A program made the translations under genes and the position numbers. This document shows, piece by piece, positions 1 through 12,146 of a stretch of DNA of 64,000 bases. Source of the stretch: Nymphaea colorata. Lineage: Eukaryota; Streptophyta; Magnoliopsida; Nymphaeales; Nymphaeaceae. Within the stretch, counting starts at the first letter, position 1; the number at the start of each line of letters is the position of its first letter. The notes beneath the pieces are model-generated. The model was not told the origin of the DNA and did not search any database. It saw only the letters and a program-made list of their open reading frames with translations. The DNA is taken from the NCBI RefSeq assembly GCF_008831285.2, contig NC_045138.2, positions 7,095,205 through 7,159,204 of the forward strand, given 5' to 3'.

Positions 1-52
1 GTGCTCCAGTGTCCAATCAATTACGCTATGCCCCTCGGGGCTATCTATTGCA
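1..52 (-). repeat. SINE-like fragment, truncated by the window edge
   Basis: The reverse complement contains a GGGGCATAGCGTAATTGATTGG-like block similar to the 5' (A-box side) part of other SINE-like copies near 4,700, 5,990 and 45,600. Only the end of the copy lies in the window. Assignment rests on similarity to these other copies by eye. Confidence 0.4.
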
Positions 53-1106
53 GGTGAGCATATCTCCATGAATCATATAATATGAACCAGATTCTCGATT
101 TACATTAGTTCATTATATGCATCCTTTATTTCTTATGGAAACCAGACTTATCTTCTTTTTGAACCGTATAATTCCATGTGTAACAGTAGGCATATGAAAC
201 TGAATGTTAAATTATGCACCTAATGCCAATGTATTAATATTTTTCTTTTTTTGGTGTCAGCGTCTGGAAGGTACATTTGTGTCACATGACATGGAGTCAA
301 GAAAATAATCAGTAAACGCCGGCATGAATCGAAGCAGTGGCCCACGGAACGTGGATTTTCTGGTCATATGGAGTCAAGATAATATTATTTCTATGTATGA
401 TATATGGTACCTTGCCTTTGGGTCCATCAAATTTTTACGTAACAAAGACATTGTGTAAATATATATGTTATAATATTAATTAGTAGCATTTGGTGAATGT
501 ATATGTCGACGGGGTAGGTATCTTTATCGACAATGACCTTATAACATTTACACTAATTTCATTACCTAAAGAGAAAAAAAGAGCATATCTAGCCTCAACG
601 CGTGAAAAGACGCATCCTACTTTGATTCATGTGGGCACTATAATTCTTTGTTTTAAGTGGTGTGACACAGTACAGTGTGCAGTTGCCTAGGACCCATTAA
701 CGGAGAGGGTATTTTTTTCTTTTTTTTTAAGAGGGTTTAAGGAAGTATGTTTCCATACATGCTTAAAACCATGACAAACTCATATTCGCCCTTAGATTTG
801 ATCCATACATTCGAAAATCTGTGATTCAAAATTTTTTTTTTTCTGTTTGGTATTCATTACGCAAAGAGAACTAGTATACTTTGTTCATGATTTTAAATTT
901 CTACTTGTTGCTAAGGTTATGGGATGAAGAAAATCACCAGATTATCAGTGGGACGAAGAATAATAATAGAACAAGACAGATAAGAGGTTAAAGAATAATA
1001 TTCTTTGTTCCAAAGTATATATCATGATTCTCAATCATGCATGTAGTATTGGCATCACTTTCTTCCTTCTTAATTATTGTGTGAATGTACAGTAAGCATG
1101 CCTTCA

Positions 1107-1107
<1 letters not shown>
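53..1107. other. AT-rich intergenic stretch, nothing recognised
   Basis: Only short chance ORFs are present (for example 490-690). I see no conserved motif, splice pattern or transposon end. Confidence 0.6.

Positions 1108-1157
<50 letters not shown>
1108..1157. repeat. Compound (TC)n-(TA)n microsatellite
   Basis: About nine TC dinucleotides run directly into about 16 TA dinucleotides. Such compound tracts recur through the window. Confidence 0.95.
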
Positions 1158-1161
<4 letters not shown>

Positions 1162-1340
1162 TGCTGCCAGATGCTGACAATTCAAAATTTGTCTATAATT
1201 TAACCTTTGTCAAACGCACCGTGAGTTGTCACTGGACACTAAACGTACTAGGCCCTTATAGCAGTTGAATTTTAACAACAGATTTCTAGTTTTTATCCAT
1301 CCAGTAACATACGGTGGTAAATCCCTTCACTTACCATGCA

Positions 1341-1416
1341 GACTAATGGTCCTAGACATGTAGGATTGTACTTTTTTTGACTAATGGTCCTAGACATGTA
1401 GGATTGTAATTTTTTT
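1341..1416. repeat. 38-bp tandem duplication
   Basis: The unit starting GACTAATGGTCCTAGACATG occurs at 1341 and again at 1379, each copy ending in a poly-T run. The copies are nearly identical, so the duplication is recent. Confidence 0.9.
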
Positions 1417-1577
1417 TTTACGCGACAAGAAACTTGATTTTTTTTGTTTCTTTCATATTTGAATATTTCGAGCCAGTTTATATACTTAGCTCTATCAAAA
1501 TGAAAAAAGTAATAGAGGGGAAGTTGGGAGGCAGGTTTTGCGAAATGCTAACTGTATAAGTACAAGAACTATGTAGT

Positions 1578-1740
1578 TTTTCAAGGGGTTGGTTTAATGG
1601 TTAGGGCATAGACTAGTAGGCAGTCAGTTTTTGTTTCGAATCATCAATGCATTAACTCTTTGCATTGAAAGTGCAAGTCATTAACATACAAGTTGAAGTA
1701 TAGTAGGAGCCGCCCCCCTAGCTAGTTATTGAAAGCAAGC
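1578..1740 (+). repeat. SINE-like (tRNA-derived) sequence
   Basis: TTGGTTTAATGG at 1589-1600 resembles a Pol III A box, and GTTTCGAATCA about 30 bp downstream resembles a B box. There is no full tRNA cloverleaf, so I read it as a SINE remnant rather than a tRNA gene. Confidence 0.45.
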
Positions 1741-1809
1741 CCTACGTCTTTAGGAGACGAGAGATTGGGTAAGAGCTTCACTCTTTTATGGATAGACGAT
1801 AGGATGAAA

Positions 1810-2590
1810 GACTCCTCCAATACAAGAACTATAAAATATGATAATGAAATCTATATAAAATTGACATAATCAATAGTTCACATGGTGCCACACGTAAAGT
1901 TATTTTTGCAAAATAAATGAATGAATATTTACATTTTGATTAATTAGATGTCCCTTCAATTATTTTAACTTTCATTTTCACTTAGAATATAGGAGAGAGA
2001 GAGGCACGAGTGTTCAATTTTTAAGTCTATTTTTCATCAGTAATAAACTTGTATTGACATCTCACCAATTAACTAAAAATTGAAGACCACAAAGCTTAAT
2101 TTGTCATTGTTTATTACCAAAAATGATACGCCAAACCCAGGAACCCGTTCATCATAATGAGCAAGTTCAAGTTATAGTTGTATGTTAAAACAAAGAAATT
2201 ACTCTGAAATTCGGAAGTCTAAAACATCTCTCAAAGGATTAAAAACAAAAAACTTTTAAAAAATAAGTAACAGCGGCCTGCACATTTTTGACTCCTCACT
2301 CAAGCATTGAAAAAACAAAAAAACTTTTTGACAAATATATCTCTTTTAATTTGCTAATTTTTACTTGCAAATTTTTAAAGTCTTGCTGTCAAACAGTTAC
2401 TAATCGCGCCTGCTGTAACGCTGTTCCTGTAGTAAATTACGGCAAGCTGACAATTCATTTTAGTGCTCTAGTAAAAGTTCAATTTTCTATCTTAGTAGTT
2501 AACCTTACAGATTGACTTCTTCCACCCAAATCCTGTTGCGCTTCTTGGTAGACCAGCAGAATCTCTCTCTCTCTTAGTAGCAATAGCAGT
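1810..2590. other. AT-rich intergenic stretch, nothing recognised
   Basis: No coding or transposon signature is visible. The ORF at 2288-2515 has no recognisable domain. Confidence 0.55.
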
Positions 2591-2591
2591 C

Positions 2592-2594
<3 letters not shown>

Positions 2595-2653
<59 letters not shown>
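2595..2653. repeat. (TA)n microsatellite
   Basis: Pure TA dinucleotide tract of about 59 bp. Confidence 0.97.
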
Positions 2654-2657
<4 letters not shown>

Positions 2658-2788
2658 GGATAGATGCAATTAAATATATTATCCGACTAGTTGCATTGGG
2701 CAGTATACTATGAAAGGTCGGAGGATTTCTATGCCCAAACAGGGATAGAAATCCACAAATCCTACACACATACATAGAGTATTTGGTA

Positions 2789-2867
2789 GATCCCAGACCA
2801 CTAGGTTAAGGATAAAATTGAGGTCGATTCAAATCAATTATTAGAAACATTTTTTTGTATAATGTAA

Positions 2868-2933
<66 letters not shown>

Positions 2934-3171
2934 ATAAAATTAAATTGTATACTTAAGCGAGTCATTTTTTTAAATTCAAGATGTTTCTATAATAATAAAA
3001 ATGGACGGCTCATCTGTCATCAAATTCTTAATAGTGGAAAAATCAACGGTTTTCTTAATTTTAACTTGAACTATGACATATACGTTCAAAACATTCGTAA
3101 ACACATTACAATGTGTCTAAAATATTTTTTGACGAAAATTTAAGAGGTCTGGTTTTTGTCTGGGATTTAAG
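2789..3171. mobile_element. Candidate MITE with internal (TA)n
   Basis: The left end TAGATCCCAGACC is roughly the inverse of the right end GTCTGGGATTTA. A 62-bp TA tract (2870-2932) lies inside. Similar sequence, including GAGGTCTGGTTTTT and the ATTATTA..ACATTTTTTT block, occurs at about 51,040-51,385, which supports a dispersed family. No target-site duplication was identified. Confidence 0.45.
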
Positions 3172-3549
3172 AATTACAATATATATATATATATATATAT
3201 ATACACAATTCCTTACTTTATAGAGTGATTATTCTTATACTAATTGTTTGCAGCCAAATCCTTATGAGTTGGCGTCCTAACATTCATACAAATAAAACTA
3301 AAGAGTTTCTTATACTTGATTACCTCCACATTTTGGATCCCGAGAATCATGTTGCTTCAAGTGGAGGCCTAGTTTTGCCTAGTCTTTTCATCATTTGATA
3401 ATTTAATCCGGACAAGGAAGATTCCATCCTTCCTTCTCATTCAATTATTAATTGTGGGACTTACAAAGCGTGCTTCAATGGTTCCAATACAGATTGGCAC
3501 GTCGGAATACATACGCATACATAAAGGTCACTATTTTGGGATGCTGGAC

Positions 3550-3830
3550 ATAGAAGCTTGATTCATTAAAGCTTGGCTCCTGAATAAGTTCGAACTGAGT
3601 CATTTGCTTAATGAGTCGAATTCGAGTTCATCAGTCAACTCATTCAAACAATCGAGTTAAGTTCGAGCTCAACACATAACTGCTGAGTCGAGCTCGAGCT
3701 TTAATAGAGTTTGTTGAGCCTTAATCAAGTCGATATATTCAAATGAACTGCAACCGCTGAGTTATTCTCAAGTTCGAGCTGAGTCAAGCTCGAGGTTTAG
3801 GTGGTTGTGATTAAATTGAACTTAAAATGG
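3550..3830. repeat. 'GCTCGAG'-type dispersed repeat
   Basis: Repeated GAGTCGAGCTCGAGC-like words, the same style of sequence seen at 11,066, 33,626, 47,247 and 53,949. Two of those have hAT-like ends. Boundaries here are unclear. Confidence 0.5.
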
Positions 3831-4179
3831 CTACATATACATATAAATATAAATATAAATAAATAAATAAACAAATATATATATAGTTCATAGATATTTC
3901 TATGGACTGTCTATGACCAGTGTGGAGATGCAAATACCGACGTGAGTCACACGTGGATGAGTATTTTATTACTTCCTCTCAAAAGGCACAAAGTCACAGA
4001 TGTGCTAAGCAAGTAGCCCTTGTTGCTAGATGATTTCTTTTGGTTATCAGCAAACAAGCTTTTAAATACATGAAAAATTTTTAGGAGATTGACTTGTCAT
4101 GCTTCCAGAAACCTACCCCTTATTGGGAGGCTAACTGTTCAACCCCAAAAAGTCAATATCGTGGATCACATCTGTACTG

Positions 4180-4180
<1 letters not shown>

Positions 4181-4249
<69 letters not shown>
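4181..4249. repeat. (TA)n microsatellite
   Basis: Pure TA tract of about 69 bp. Confidence 0.97.
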
Positions 4250-4253
<4 letters not shown>

Positions 4254-4479
4254 GTTTAGTTAAAAAAATATTAAAAAGTTGTTGCAGTTGTTCTAATTAA
4301 ATTTAGTTGTTTTGATCTCACAACCCTAGTTGTTTTGATCACATCTAATTGCTAAAATGTATTGAACATTATAAATTAAGTAGTTGATCTGATGCATGTT
4401 GAATCTTAATGCATTATATCCCTTTTATTTGTTAACAAATTGCAAAGAAGGCAAAAATATGAGAGAGAGGTATTTTATC

Positions 4480-4715
4480 CTATCATCCAGAAGGACAGCT
4501 AAAGCTCTCCCCAATGGTTTCTTCACTCCCAAGATCCAAGGCCGCATTGTTGCCTAATATTGGCCTCATGGCTGTCTAAAACAACTTGACCCACTGCCCT
4601 CATCCCATTATCATAGAGGGTAAGCCCCCATAAGAATCGAATTAGCAAAAAAAAACTTCACTTAATATAATACTAGCTCGATCAGCTACACTATGCCTTT
4701 TGGGACCATTGATGT
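4480..4715 (-). repeat. SINE-like copy
   Basis: On the minus strand, AAGGCATAGTGTAGCTGATC near 4,700 matches the A-box region of the copies at 19,440 and 45,600. The block AGAATCGAATTAGC near 4,640 could be the decayed B box in reverse. It is tRNA-derived in style and degenerate. Confidence 0.45.
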
Positions 4716-4725
4716 CTCCTTCAGC

Positions 4726-4901
4726 CAGTGGCGGAGCCATGATTTTTTAGTCATGGGGAACTTTCATTGATGACATAAATTTGGTGTGGGTATCTATAGT
4801 TTTGGAGTCATAACAATGTAATGTTGAGATATTATAGTTTGATTTTTAATGGGCTGATGTGGGCAGTGGCCCACCCCAGCCAACAAGTAGCTCCGCTCAT
4901 G
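4726..4901. mobile_element. hAT (Tip100-like) miniature element
   Basis: The left end CAGTGGCGGAGCCATGA and right end TAGCTCCGCTCATG are imperfect inverted repeats of the CAGNGGCGGAGC type known from Tip100-group hAT elements. The flanks TCCTTCAG and GTCTTCAG agree at six of eight positions, consistent with a decayed 8-bp target duplication. It has no coding capacity. Confidence 0.6.
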
Positions 4902-5414
4902 TCTTCAGGTGGCAGAGCTCTTGTTGACAGCATGCCGCCCTTTATAATATAGTATATTAAAAAGGCGGTCACGCTTAGACTTAGAACAAGTGAATTTAGA
5001 ATGAAAAGGTCAAGTAAGGTTTACTTTGGAACCAAATTGGAAGCTACAACTAAAAGAGCCTCATTTAAAATGGCAGCACTACCATTGTGAGAGGCAATTC
5101 ATAATAGCTTCTTTTGTATGGTAGGCCTCAAAAGTTTCCCTTATAATACTGTCTTACTTAAAATTGAAGCTTCATTTATTAGTAGCACATGCAATTGAAT
5201 GAGATGTGTAAATGGGATTTGCTAATGTTCCTGCACTTTTATTAAAGAATAAAGACGTGCTCAAGTGACCACATCAAGAGCTAATGACCCACTAACCTTA
5301 TTTACTTAAAAAATAATAAAAAAATCAAGAAAGCGCTTTTGTAGACAAACGAGAATTTACCCCCATGAGCTCAGTCACTTTGTTAAAAGGGAAATCGTCA
5401 TGAGAAGGGATTAG

Positions 5415-6010
5415 TGAGGCTTAGATCCTGAGTAGGATCACAAGTGAGCATGAGGTTTACAACCTACTGCCTAAGAAAGAAGCCCGAAAGCTCCCTATTC
5501 ACTCTACCACTAAGGTCTCCGGCAGCATTGGAAAGTAGGTACAGCATGGCTAAGCCTAGGCATCGGGCCGACCCGACACACGAAAACCCGGGCTCAGCCC
5601 GACACCTTAAACCCGAGTTCGAGTCAGAGCCCAGCCCGGGTCCAGCTCGATTAAATTAAAATATATATATATATTTAATATAAAATAATATAAAAATATA
5701 ATTGATCGTAATAAAATATTATAATTATATATATATATCAATAAAATATGTTATAAAAAAATTATCAAACCGAACCAGGATTAGTTGGGCCGGCCCGGTG
5801 CCTTTTTTTCAGGCCCGAGTCGGGCCGGGTACCGGATACCCATCGAGTACTTGACCTAACTCCTAACCATGGGTATAGCACACCATTCAAGGGGTGTTGT
5901 GATCCTATTATCTATGGTCTCATGAGAGTAGCACCCATAAAAATCGCAATGGCGATGTGCCATTATCGCCTACCTGGCCAATTATGCTATGCCCATTGAG
6001 ACTACGCCTA
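5415..6010 (-). repeat. SINE-like copy split by a hAT insertion
   Basis: The stretch near 5,447 (GAGCATGAGGTTTACAACC) parallels 45,416 (GAGCAAGAGGTTAACAACCC). The far side near 5,980 has the minus-strand GGGCATAGCATAATTGGCC A-box-like block. The halves are separated by the GC-rich element at 5,551-5,865, so the SINE is older than that element. Confidence 0.5.
5551..5865. mobile_element. hAT-like non-autonomous element of the 'GGCCCGG' type
   Basis: The left end TAAGCCTAGGCATCGGGCC matches the ends of the elements at 23,077 and 45,934. The interior is GC-rich at both ends and AT-rich in the middle, like the 23,077 copy. The flanks AGCATGGC and ACCATGGG agree at six of eight positions, a possible degenerate target duplication. 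The right boundary is approximate. Confidence 0.55.
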
Positions 6011-7505
6011 TGTAGGATTGAAATTGCATTTCTACACCAAAAAATGAATGTCAAAAGGAACATACCAATTTTGACCAATTTGCACACAATTGTGGCTTTG
6101 GAGCCAAAAGAGAGTTAGTGAATAGAAGTGAAGGTATATATTAAAAGGCATTTGGTAAGAACATTGTGGCTTTGGAACAGGATGTCCCATGACACATACA
6201 TGTTTCAAGATTATTATTTTAGAAAACATGACTTAATATTTACGTGCTATTTGATTGTTGAATTTAGAAAACAATATGCATAATCACCTCATGTTTTTAG
6301 AATTAAAACATGACCAAGGATAGAGCCAATATTTTTTAGGACGTCCAACAGTCGAAGACATCAACAAAATACAAAAATTCTGAAAATGTTTACAAGGGGT
6401 GCGACTATGTGTTTTTTTTTTTAAAAAAAAAAAATAATATGCTCCCGCTTCCTCTGACTCTAAACATGGTGTTTAAACGGTCAATTCTAACAACAATAGT
6501 TCCGACAACCTAATGTTCTTCTTACCAAATGTTAATTTGAGGTTTTACAGAAGCTGATTGAAAATTTAGATAAACAACATTTTGGGTGCTTAGAAAAACT
6601 AAAAGGCCCTTGAAAGCTCCCAAAAACATTAAAAAAGAATTATTTAAGGGCGCATTTGATAGCCATGGATCTCAAATCCAACCTTAGATCTACCTGAGAG
6701 AACCATGGTATTGTAAAAATTGGATGCAGATATAAACATAAAAATTGGATTCCGATTATATTCAGATTGTAAAATAGAATTTTAGGTTCAGATTTGGATA
6801 TGACTTTTATTTATTCGTATTCGAATTTGAATATATGAATATCTATAAAAAGACGAATATGATTAAGAATATTTCTGGTCCATTGACGATACGATACATA
6901 TCCAACCTCATGCATGATGTTTTGTTCAACAACCAGAGATTTTGTACTCTGAAGACCACGTGAAACATGGCCAATTACTGCATGCTATACATTGAATGTC
7001 ACAAAGGTTTGCCCAATTATTAGGCAAAAACTTGAGACTTGGAAATTATTATATTTTTTGGGGGAAAAAGCGAGATAGTAAACTGTTAAAGAAGAGCGTA
7101 CTTGACTAGTTTCAAAATAGTTGAAAGACAGTTGGACTGATTTGCATTATTTAAACGAACTCAAGAACAGCTTACCTTGAAGATAAGTTGGTTATTTGGA
7201 TTAGTTCATTCAACTTGGGTTAGTGAGAGCTTGGCTAAATTGATGGCGGGGTACTTTTGATTAGCTAAAATGTTGGCACATAAATTTCGCATTATATATG
7301 ACAAAAACTTCACTGTGTTTTTGTGTGTGTTATTATATAAATTCTAGGTGTGATTGCAAATATTCAAGAAGGAAACAAAGAAAGAAGAAAGCTATATTAT
7401 CAAACTTCCATGCTTTTAAAGCACGTTTAAATGCAAAGAAAGCAATAGAAAATCCAAGCACTAAATGAGGTTTTAATGATATATAAAAACTTATTTTGAG
7501 ACATC
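6011..7505. other. Intergenic stretch, nothing recognised
   Basis: AT-rich with poly-T/A runs near 6,412-6,432. No ORF shows a recognisable domain. Confidence 0.55.
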
Positions 7506-7679
7506 AGGGGGCAGAGCCAAGGTAGGGCTTGCTTGTGCCTTGGCCCCACATTAATTTTTTTTTTAAAAAAAAATCACTTGTTTTATATAAAAATTTTAAA
7601 AAATGATATTTGAGCTGTAGTCAAAATTTTGAAACTTTAATTTGGCCTCCTTATGAAAAATTTTTGGCTCCACCCCTGA
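7506..7679 (+). mobile_element. hAT (Tip100-like) MITE, family copy 1
   Basis: It starts CAGGGGGCAGAGCCAAGG and ends TTTGGCTCCACCCCTG, a terminal inverted repeat of the CAGGGGYGGAGCCA type. The AT-rich interior (AAAATGATATTTGAGC, GAAAAATTTTTGGC) is shared with the copies at 7,864 (inverted) and 15,731. Confidence 0.7.
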
Positions 7680-7863
7680 TTTGGATCATTCTTTTCCATG
7701 GTCATTTTCTTTTGTGTGCCCACTCACTAAATTAATAGATCAAAATATGGTTAGACACAACCAATACTGCATCCGGCTAATTGAATGTTGCTTGCTTACA
7801 TGCAAACTCAGATTCGGATTGGAATAAAAGAAACACTATCACACAGGGGTGGTCCAGTGAAGC

Positions 7864-8040
7864 CAGGGGTAGAGCCAGAAATTTTTCATAAGGTGAGCCG
7901 AATTAAAGGTTTTAAATTTTAGTTAGTGCTGAAATATCATTTTTTCAAAATTTTTATATAAAACAAGTGAATTTTTTTAAAATTTACTTGAAAAAAAAAT
8001 TGAGGTGGGGCCAGGGTCCATGCAAGCCCTAGCACCCTTG
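7864..8040 (-). mobile_element. hAT (Tip100-like) MITE, family copy 2, inverted
   Basis: It starts CAGGGGTAGAGCCAGAAATT, which is the right end of copy 1 in reverse, and ends in GCAAGCCCTAGCACCCTTG, the left end in reverse. A further partial end (GGGTAGAGCCAAAAAATT) follows at about 8,040, suggesting adjacent or nested insertions. Confidence 0.65.
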
Positions 8041-8099
8041 GGTAGAGCCAAAAAATTCGCTAAGAGGTACCAGTTATAAAATTTTTAAGAAGCACCAAT

Positions 8100-8842
8100 A
8101 TGTAAATTAAAAAAAAATCTTTGAAGGCTCAATATGAAAATAAGCATTTTTTTTTTGTCTGTGTGCGCAATTGCCGACACGATGCCCATAGCTACGTTTG
8201 TCTTCGCTGCCACAAATTCGAGTAACTTTTGAGACAGGGAGTGCTCTTATTTCAAACTCAAATGTATGATATTCATACAAAATTTATATCCTAAAGTTGA
8301 TGCCAATTTGATCTGCAACCCTTGAATGGCAGAGGCAAGGAGGGTTGTAAGATCTCATCCAGTATCATTTTTGTTTTGTGGTACAGGTCCGATTTAGACC
8401 GGCTTGCTCTTCAATCCATTTTGCAGTCCTTGCAGATCCGACCCATTTGTGTCCCTAGTGACATAATGGTGGGTCGGAACAAACACGGACCAAAGAAGAA
8501 TGCAATAAACCAAAACATGCCATCAAATTATTGCACAAAAAGCAGACAAACCCAGAAAAGAAAAGAACAAAGAACTGAGGACCCCTTCCCCCTCTTTTCT
8601 TCAGTAGCCACTTTATACTTTTGCACTTCTCACCAGAGATCCACCCTTACTTTAGTGCAGCTTCAGAGCCTTGCAGGTACCAGTATTGTATGCCCTGTAT
8701 GCAACCAAGACTAGTGCTAGATAAGATAATAGAAAGCATATGGTGGAATAAAATACCAAGTGAAAACAAATGAAACAAGACAAGATGGGGGGAGATACGA
8801 GGAAAAGGCAGAAGGCCTTCCCCTTTTCGCCTTGCCGTCAAA
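8100..8842. other. Intergenic stretch with an unrecognised ORF
   Basis: A 130-codon open frame runs from 8,322 to 8,714 but begins at TTG. It has no recognisable domain, signal or splice context. I do not call a gene. Confidence 0.5.
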
Positions 8843-9170
8843 GCCTGAGTTAGAAATTTTTTGTCGCAAGGGTCAAACTATAGTTTTAAAATTTTAACAA
8901 GAGTCGCAATAAAAATTTTTAAATTTTATATATATATAACTATTTTTTAAAATTTACATATAAATTTTTAAAGTTTTAAAAATCTGAATTGGCCAGTGAA
9001 ACTTAATAGGGAGTGTGGTACCTGTCAACCGCGTACATCTATCATCTGTAGTTAAATGAAGTAATGCCCACAGCTACCGATTTGCTAGTCAAGCTAGCTA
9101 CGCTAAAAAGGATTTGCATCTTCTAACGGGGAATGTATAAGTTCTGAAAAAATTCCTAGCTCCGCCCCTG
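8843..9170. mobile_element. Decayed hAT (Tip100-like) element
   Basis: The right end CTAGCTCCGCCCCTG (9,156-9,170) is the inverse of CAGGGGCGGAGCTAG. The left end, GCCTGAGTTAGAAATTTTTT, is degenerate. The interior is AT-rich non-coding. Confidence 0.5.
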
Positions 9171-11065
9171 TTCTCAGGTAATGAAAATGTGAATGATGGA
9201 CTTGTGTTGATGAGTTAGATGCATAATTTTCTGGCGAGATGTGCATTAGCTGTAGAATTTTGAAACGTCAACTGCTCCGGCTGTGGAGATAATCATTGAG
9301 ATGTTGTCCATGTGCTAAGGATTGAAAAAGAAATTTCAGGGGAAAAAATTTTCCTGCTCTTGGATCCTTTTGACTTGTATGTTCATCAAACGCCATGTAA
9401 TTTCTGAAGAAATTTTGACTCGTGGCGTTTTGGAGAAATTTAACTTGACCCCTGTAAAAATTTTGGAAAATATATCCGATTTGGAATTCATTTTGACATT
9501 TTCAATTAACAAAAGCTCCGCCGCAGGTTTGTCGTCACGGGACAAATGGCCGGCAAAAGGACTGAAGGCGCCGTCACATCTTGGACAGATTTCAGAACAT
9601 GGTATAGTGTTTGGGGGACCAGTTTGCAGGCACAATGAAAATATTGTGATTGTCAATAGCTAAGCAATGCTATCACATATATAATTGGCTCTTTGGGTTG
9701 CTTTCACCATAGCACATCTAAGCAGCACATGCTGGGCTAAGGCCCTTGTTTGTTTGATCCTATATGATTAAAAATTTCACCCAAGTTTATAATTAACCAA
9801 GTTCTTGTGCACATCATGTTATGCAACTCTTAGTAAATAATAAGCACATACTATGTCATTCATTTAGTGGTTCAATGTGGACTCACGAAAAAAAGATTGG
9901 GGATTTGGTCGCCCGTGGTCACTGTCATGCTTAGTACGTTATTTTTTTGGACTGCAAATGATGACAAACGCTGCTTTAGAGTTCAAAAGCGTAACTATAA
10001 GTTCACCAAGGTCTCGAAGCGACTCTAAACCCTAGGAGCAAAGAGCAAGGGAGTTTCAGACAATCGGGTTTTCTTCCACTCTCAAAATCAACATGATGCA
10101 AACAATTCTATGAAGCTAAAATATAAAATGGGTCCTATAAAATGTCCGTCGATTCCGAGTCTCAAGTGAAAATAAAAGAGATTTATCCAATTAAAGTCTT
10201 CTTCCAATTGGATTTCTCTTGACCAGCTTCCACTGTTAACTAGGTATGCAAATGAATATGGTATATCTGATTACAACCCAGTTTTGCATTCATTTAGTTG
10301 GATCTGATGAAGAGATTTGGATCTGAATACTAAATCAAATACATATTTAGCACAAAGACTCAAAACCGAACCTAGATCTAAGTACCATAATCAAATGGGA
10401 TACAATAAAGATTCATCCCAATTACATACAAATTAATGTCAAATTTTAAGCTACTTTGGATACAAAAGAACAGAATTCAAATCTTAATCTGAATTAAAAT
10501 CCCATCACATAACCTGATTAGATCAAACTTGCTTTCCTAAACAATCCGAATCCGAAACTCTTGCCTTCAAATCAACAATTGGACATTTCTCTAAAGCTAC
10601 AAAGTAGCCAGGAAAGTGATCTTTAGGGTCTCCCCATTTCAAGAGCTACTTTATAGTCGTACGATGGGAAATTTTATTGGTGTAATTTTGTAATCTGTCT
10701 TCCCTGAATCCAATGCATGAAAGGTTTTTTTATCTTTTTCTCTAAAGTTGTGGGCACGAGAAGTCCTATTTCCTTTTCTTTTTTTTTTTTTTTTTTTTTT
10801 AAAGAAAAGCTGCAGACAAGCACCACGGCCGACGTACTGATTTTCCTATTATAATAACAAAATGACCAAAATGCCCTTTTCAAAACAACGCTGAGTACAT
10901 ACATTAGATCCAGACACCGGATTTTCATTTGGGTACGATCTCATCTATTTTCATCAGTTTTTTTCTTGATTCTGTATTGATCCAACCGCAAAAATTTAAA
11001 CTTTGTATTGAAACCAATCTAGGCATTAGCTAAGTATATATATCCTTGAGGTGGTTGGCGATTAG
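9171..11065. other. Intergenic stretch, nothing convincing
   Basis: From about 9,322 to 9,663 both strands are open for over 100 codons, but the forward frame begins at TTG and neither product is recognisable. A poly-T run of about 25 lies near 10,778-10,800. The rest looks non-coding. Confidence 0.5.
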
Positions 11066-11495
11066 GGCTGCACAACTAGTTGAGATAACTTGGGCTTGAC
11101 TTCAATTTGTTCATAAAAGCTTGACTTGAGCTCGACTTGTTTATAAAAGAGTCGAGCTCAAGTTTAAATTTATGTTCAAAATGTTAAACAAGTCGTGTTT
11201 GAGTTGTAAAAATGTAAACTTGTCTCAACTTGACTGTATAAATGTGTGATATATTTTCTGTGGTTAAGTTAGCCTTTACGGGATATTTGGATGTAGAATA
11301 TGTACATTTTTCTATTGGAGTCTTTGTTAGACAGTCACTTATAGTTGAGTTAATTAAAAGAAATCAGTTAAATGACTTAAAAGAAACCATATAGACGACT
11401 CGAGCTCGAAAATGTTATATAGAGCTCAAGCTCGAGTCTTTTGACTTGAGTCAAGCTGGAGCTCAACTTCAGTTCAGTGTAGCTCTAGTTGGCGC
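11066..11495. repeat. 'GCTCGAG'-type dispersed repeat
   Basis: It begins ATTAGGGCTGCACAACTAG, similar to 33,626 (TTAGGGCCGCACAACTA). It contains several CTTGAGCTCGACTTG-like words. It is probably a decayed non-autonomous DNA transposon; no clear target duplication. Confidence 0.5.
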
Positions 11496-12051
11496 AATAG
11501 AAATGGTAATGATTCATCGAGGGTCAGTCTCCATTTCGTGTTTTGAGGATGTCAACTCTCTGCACCGTAAAAAATAAGGCAGCCATAACTAGATATCAAA
11601 AACAAGCTTCATACCCTATGATGACGGGAAAAGACGAAAGGGACTTTGGCTTTTACTCATCACTCTGGCATTCGTTAGACATACGTCGATATACATCTAT
11701 TGATATTATTCAAGGTTTAGATCTGGATCTGATGCACTTAATGCCCGACCCAGTTTTTAAACCAGTTCAAGTTGCAAAGGGGGGTAGCGCTGTCTTTTTC
11801 TCTAATAAGGTTACTGCTCCTGGCCCGTACAGTTGATCACAAGGCCTTGCCCGGACAAGTGACAATTTTCTATTTTGGCGTCACCCGAGTTGGAAGCTTG
11901 GCCTCTCCCTCCCGTGACACAACCTCCAAATCTCGCCACTGGGGCGATCCAATGCTTCAGCGAACCCACCGGGACTTGGTCCCCGAGACCAACCTATATG
12001 GGTCAGACGCGCCAAGCTCCAAAATAGATCTGCTTGTCAATAAAATAAAAG

Positions 12052-12054
<3 letters not shown>
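11496..12054. other. Intergenic stretch, nothing recognised
   Basis: Overlapping ORFs (11,543-11,836 and 11,772-12,155) carry no recognisable domain; the second runs into a TA repeat. Confidence 0.5.
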
Positions 12055-12128
<74 letters not shown>

Positions 12129-12146
12129 GAGAGAGAGAGAGAGAGA
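12055..12146. repeat. Compound (TA)n-(GA)n microsatellite
   Basis: About 70 bp of TA followed by about 20 bp of GA repeat. Confidence 0.96.

Noticed and set aside
8322-8714. 130-codon plus-strand ORF
   Set aside because: It starts at TTG and has no family resemblance, promoter or splice context.
9322-9663. ORFs of over 100 codons on both strands
   Set aside because: The forward frame starts at TTG and neither product shows a domain; dual-strand openness alone is not evidence of coding.
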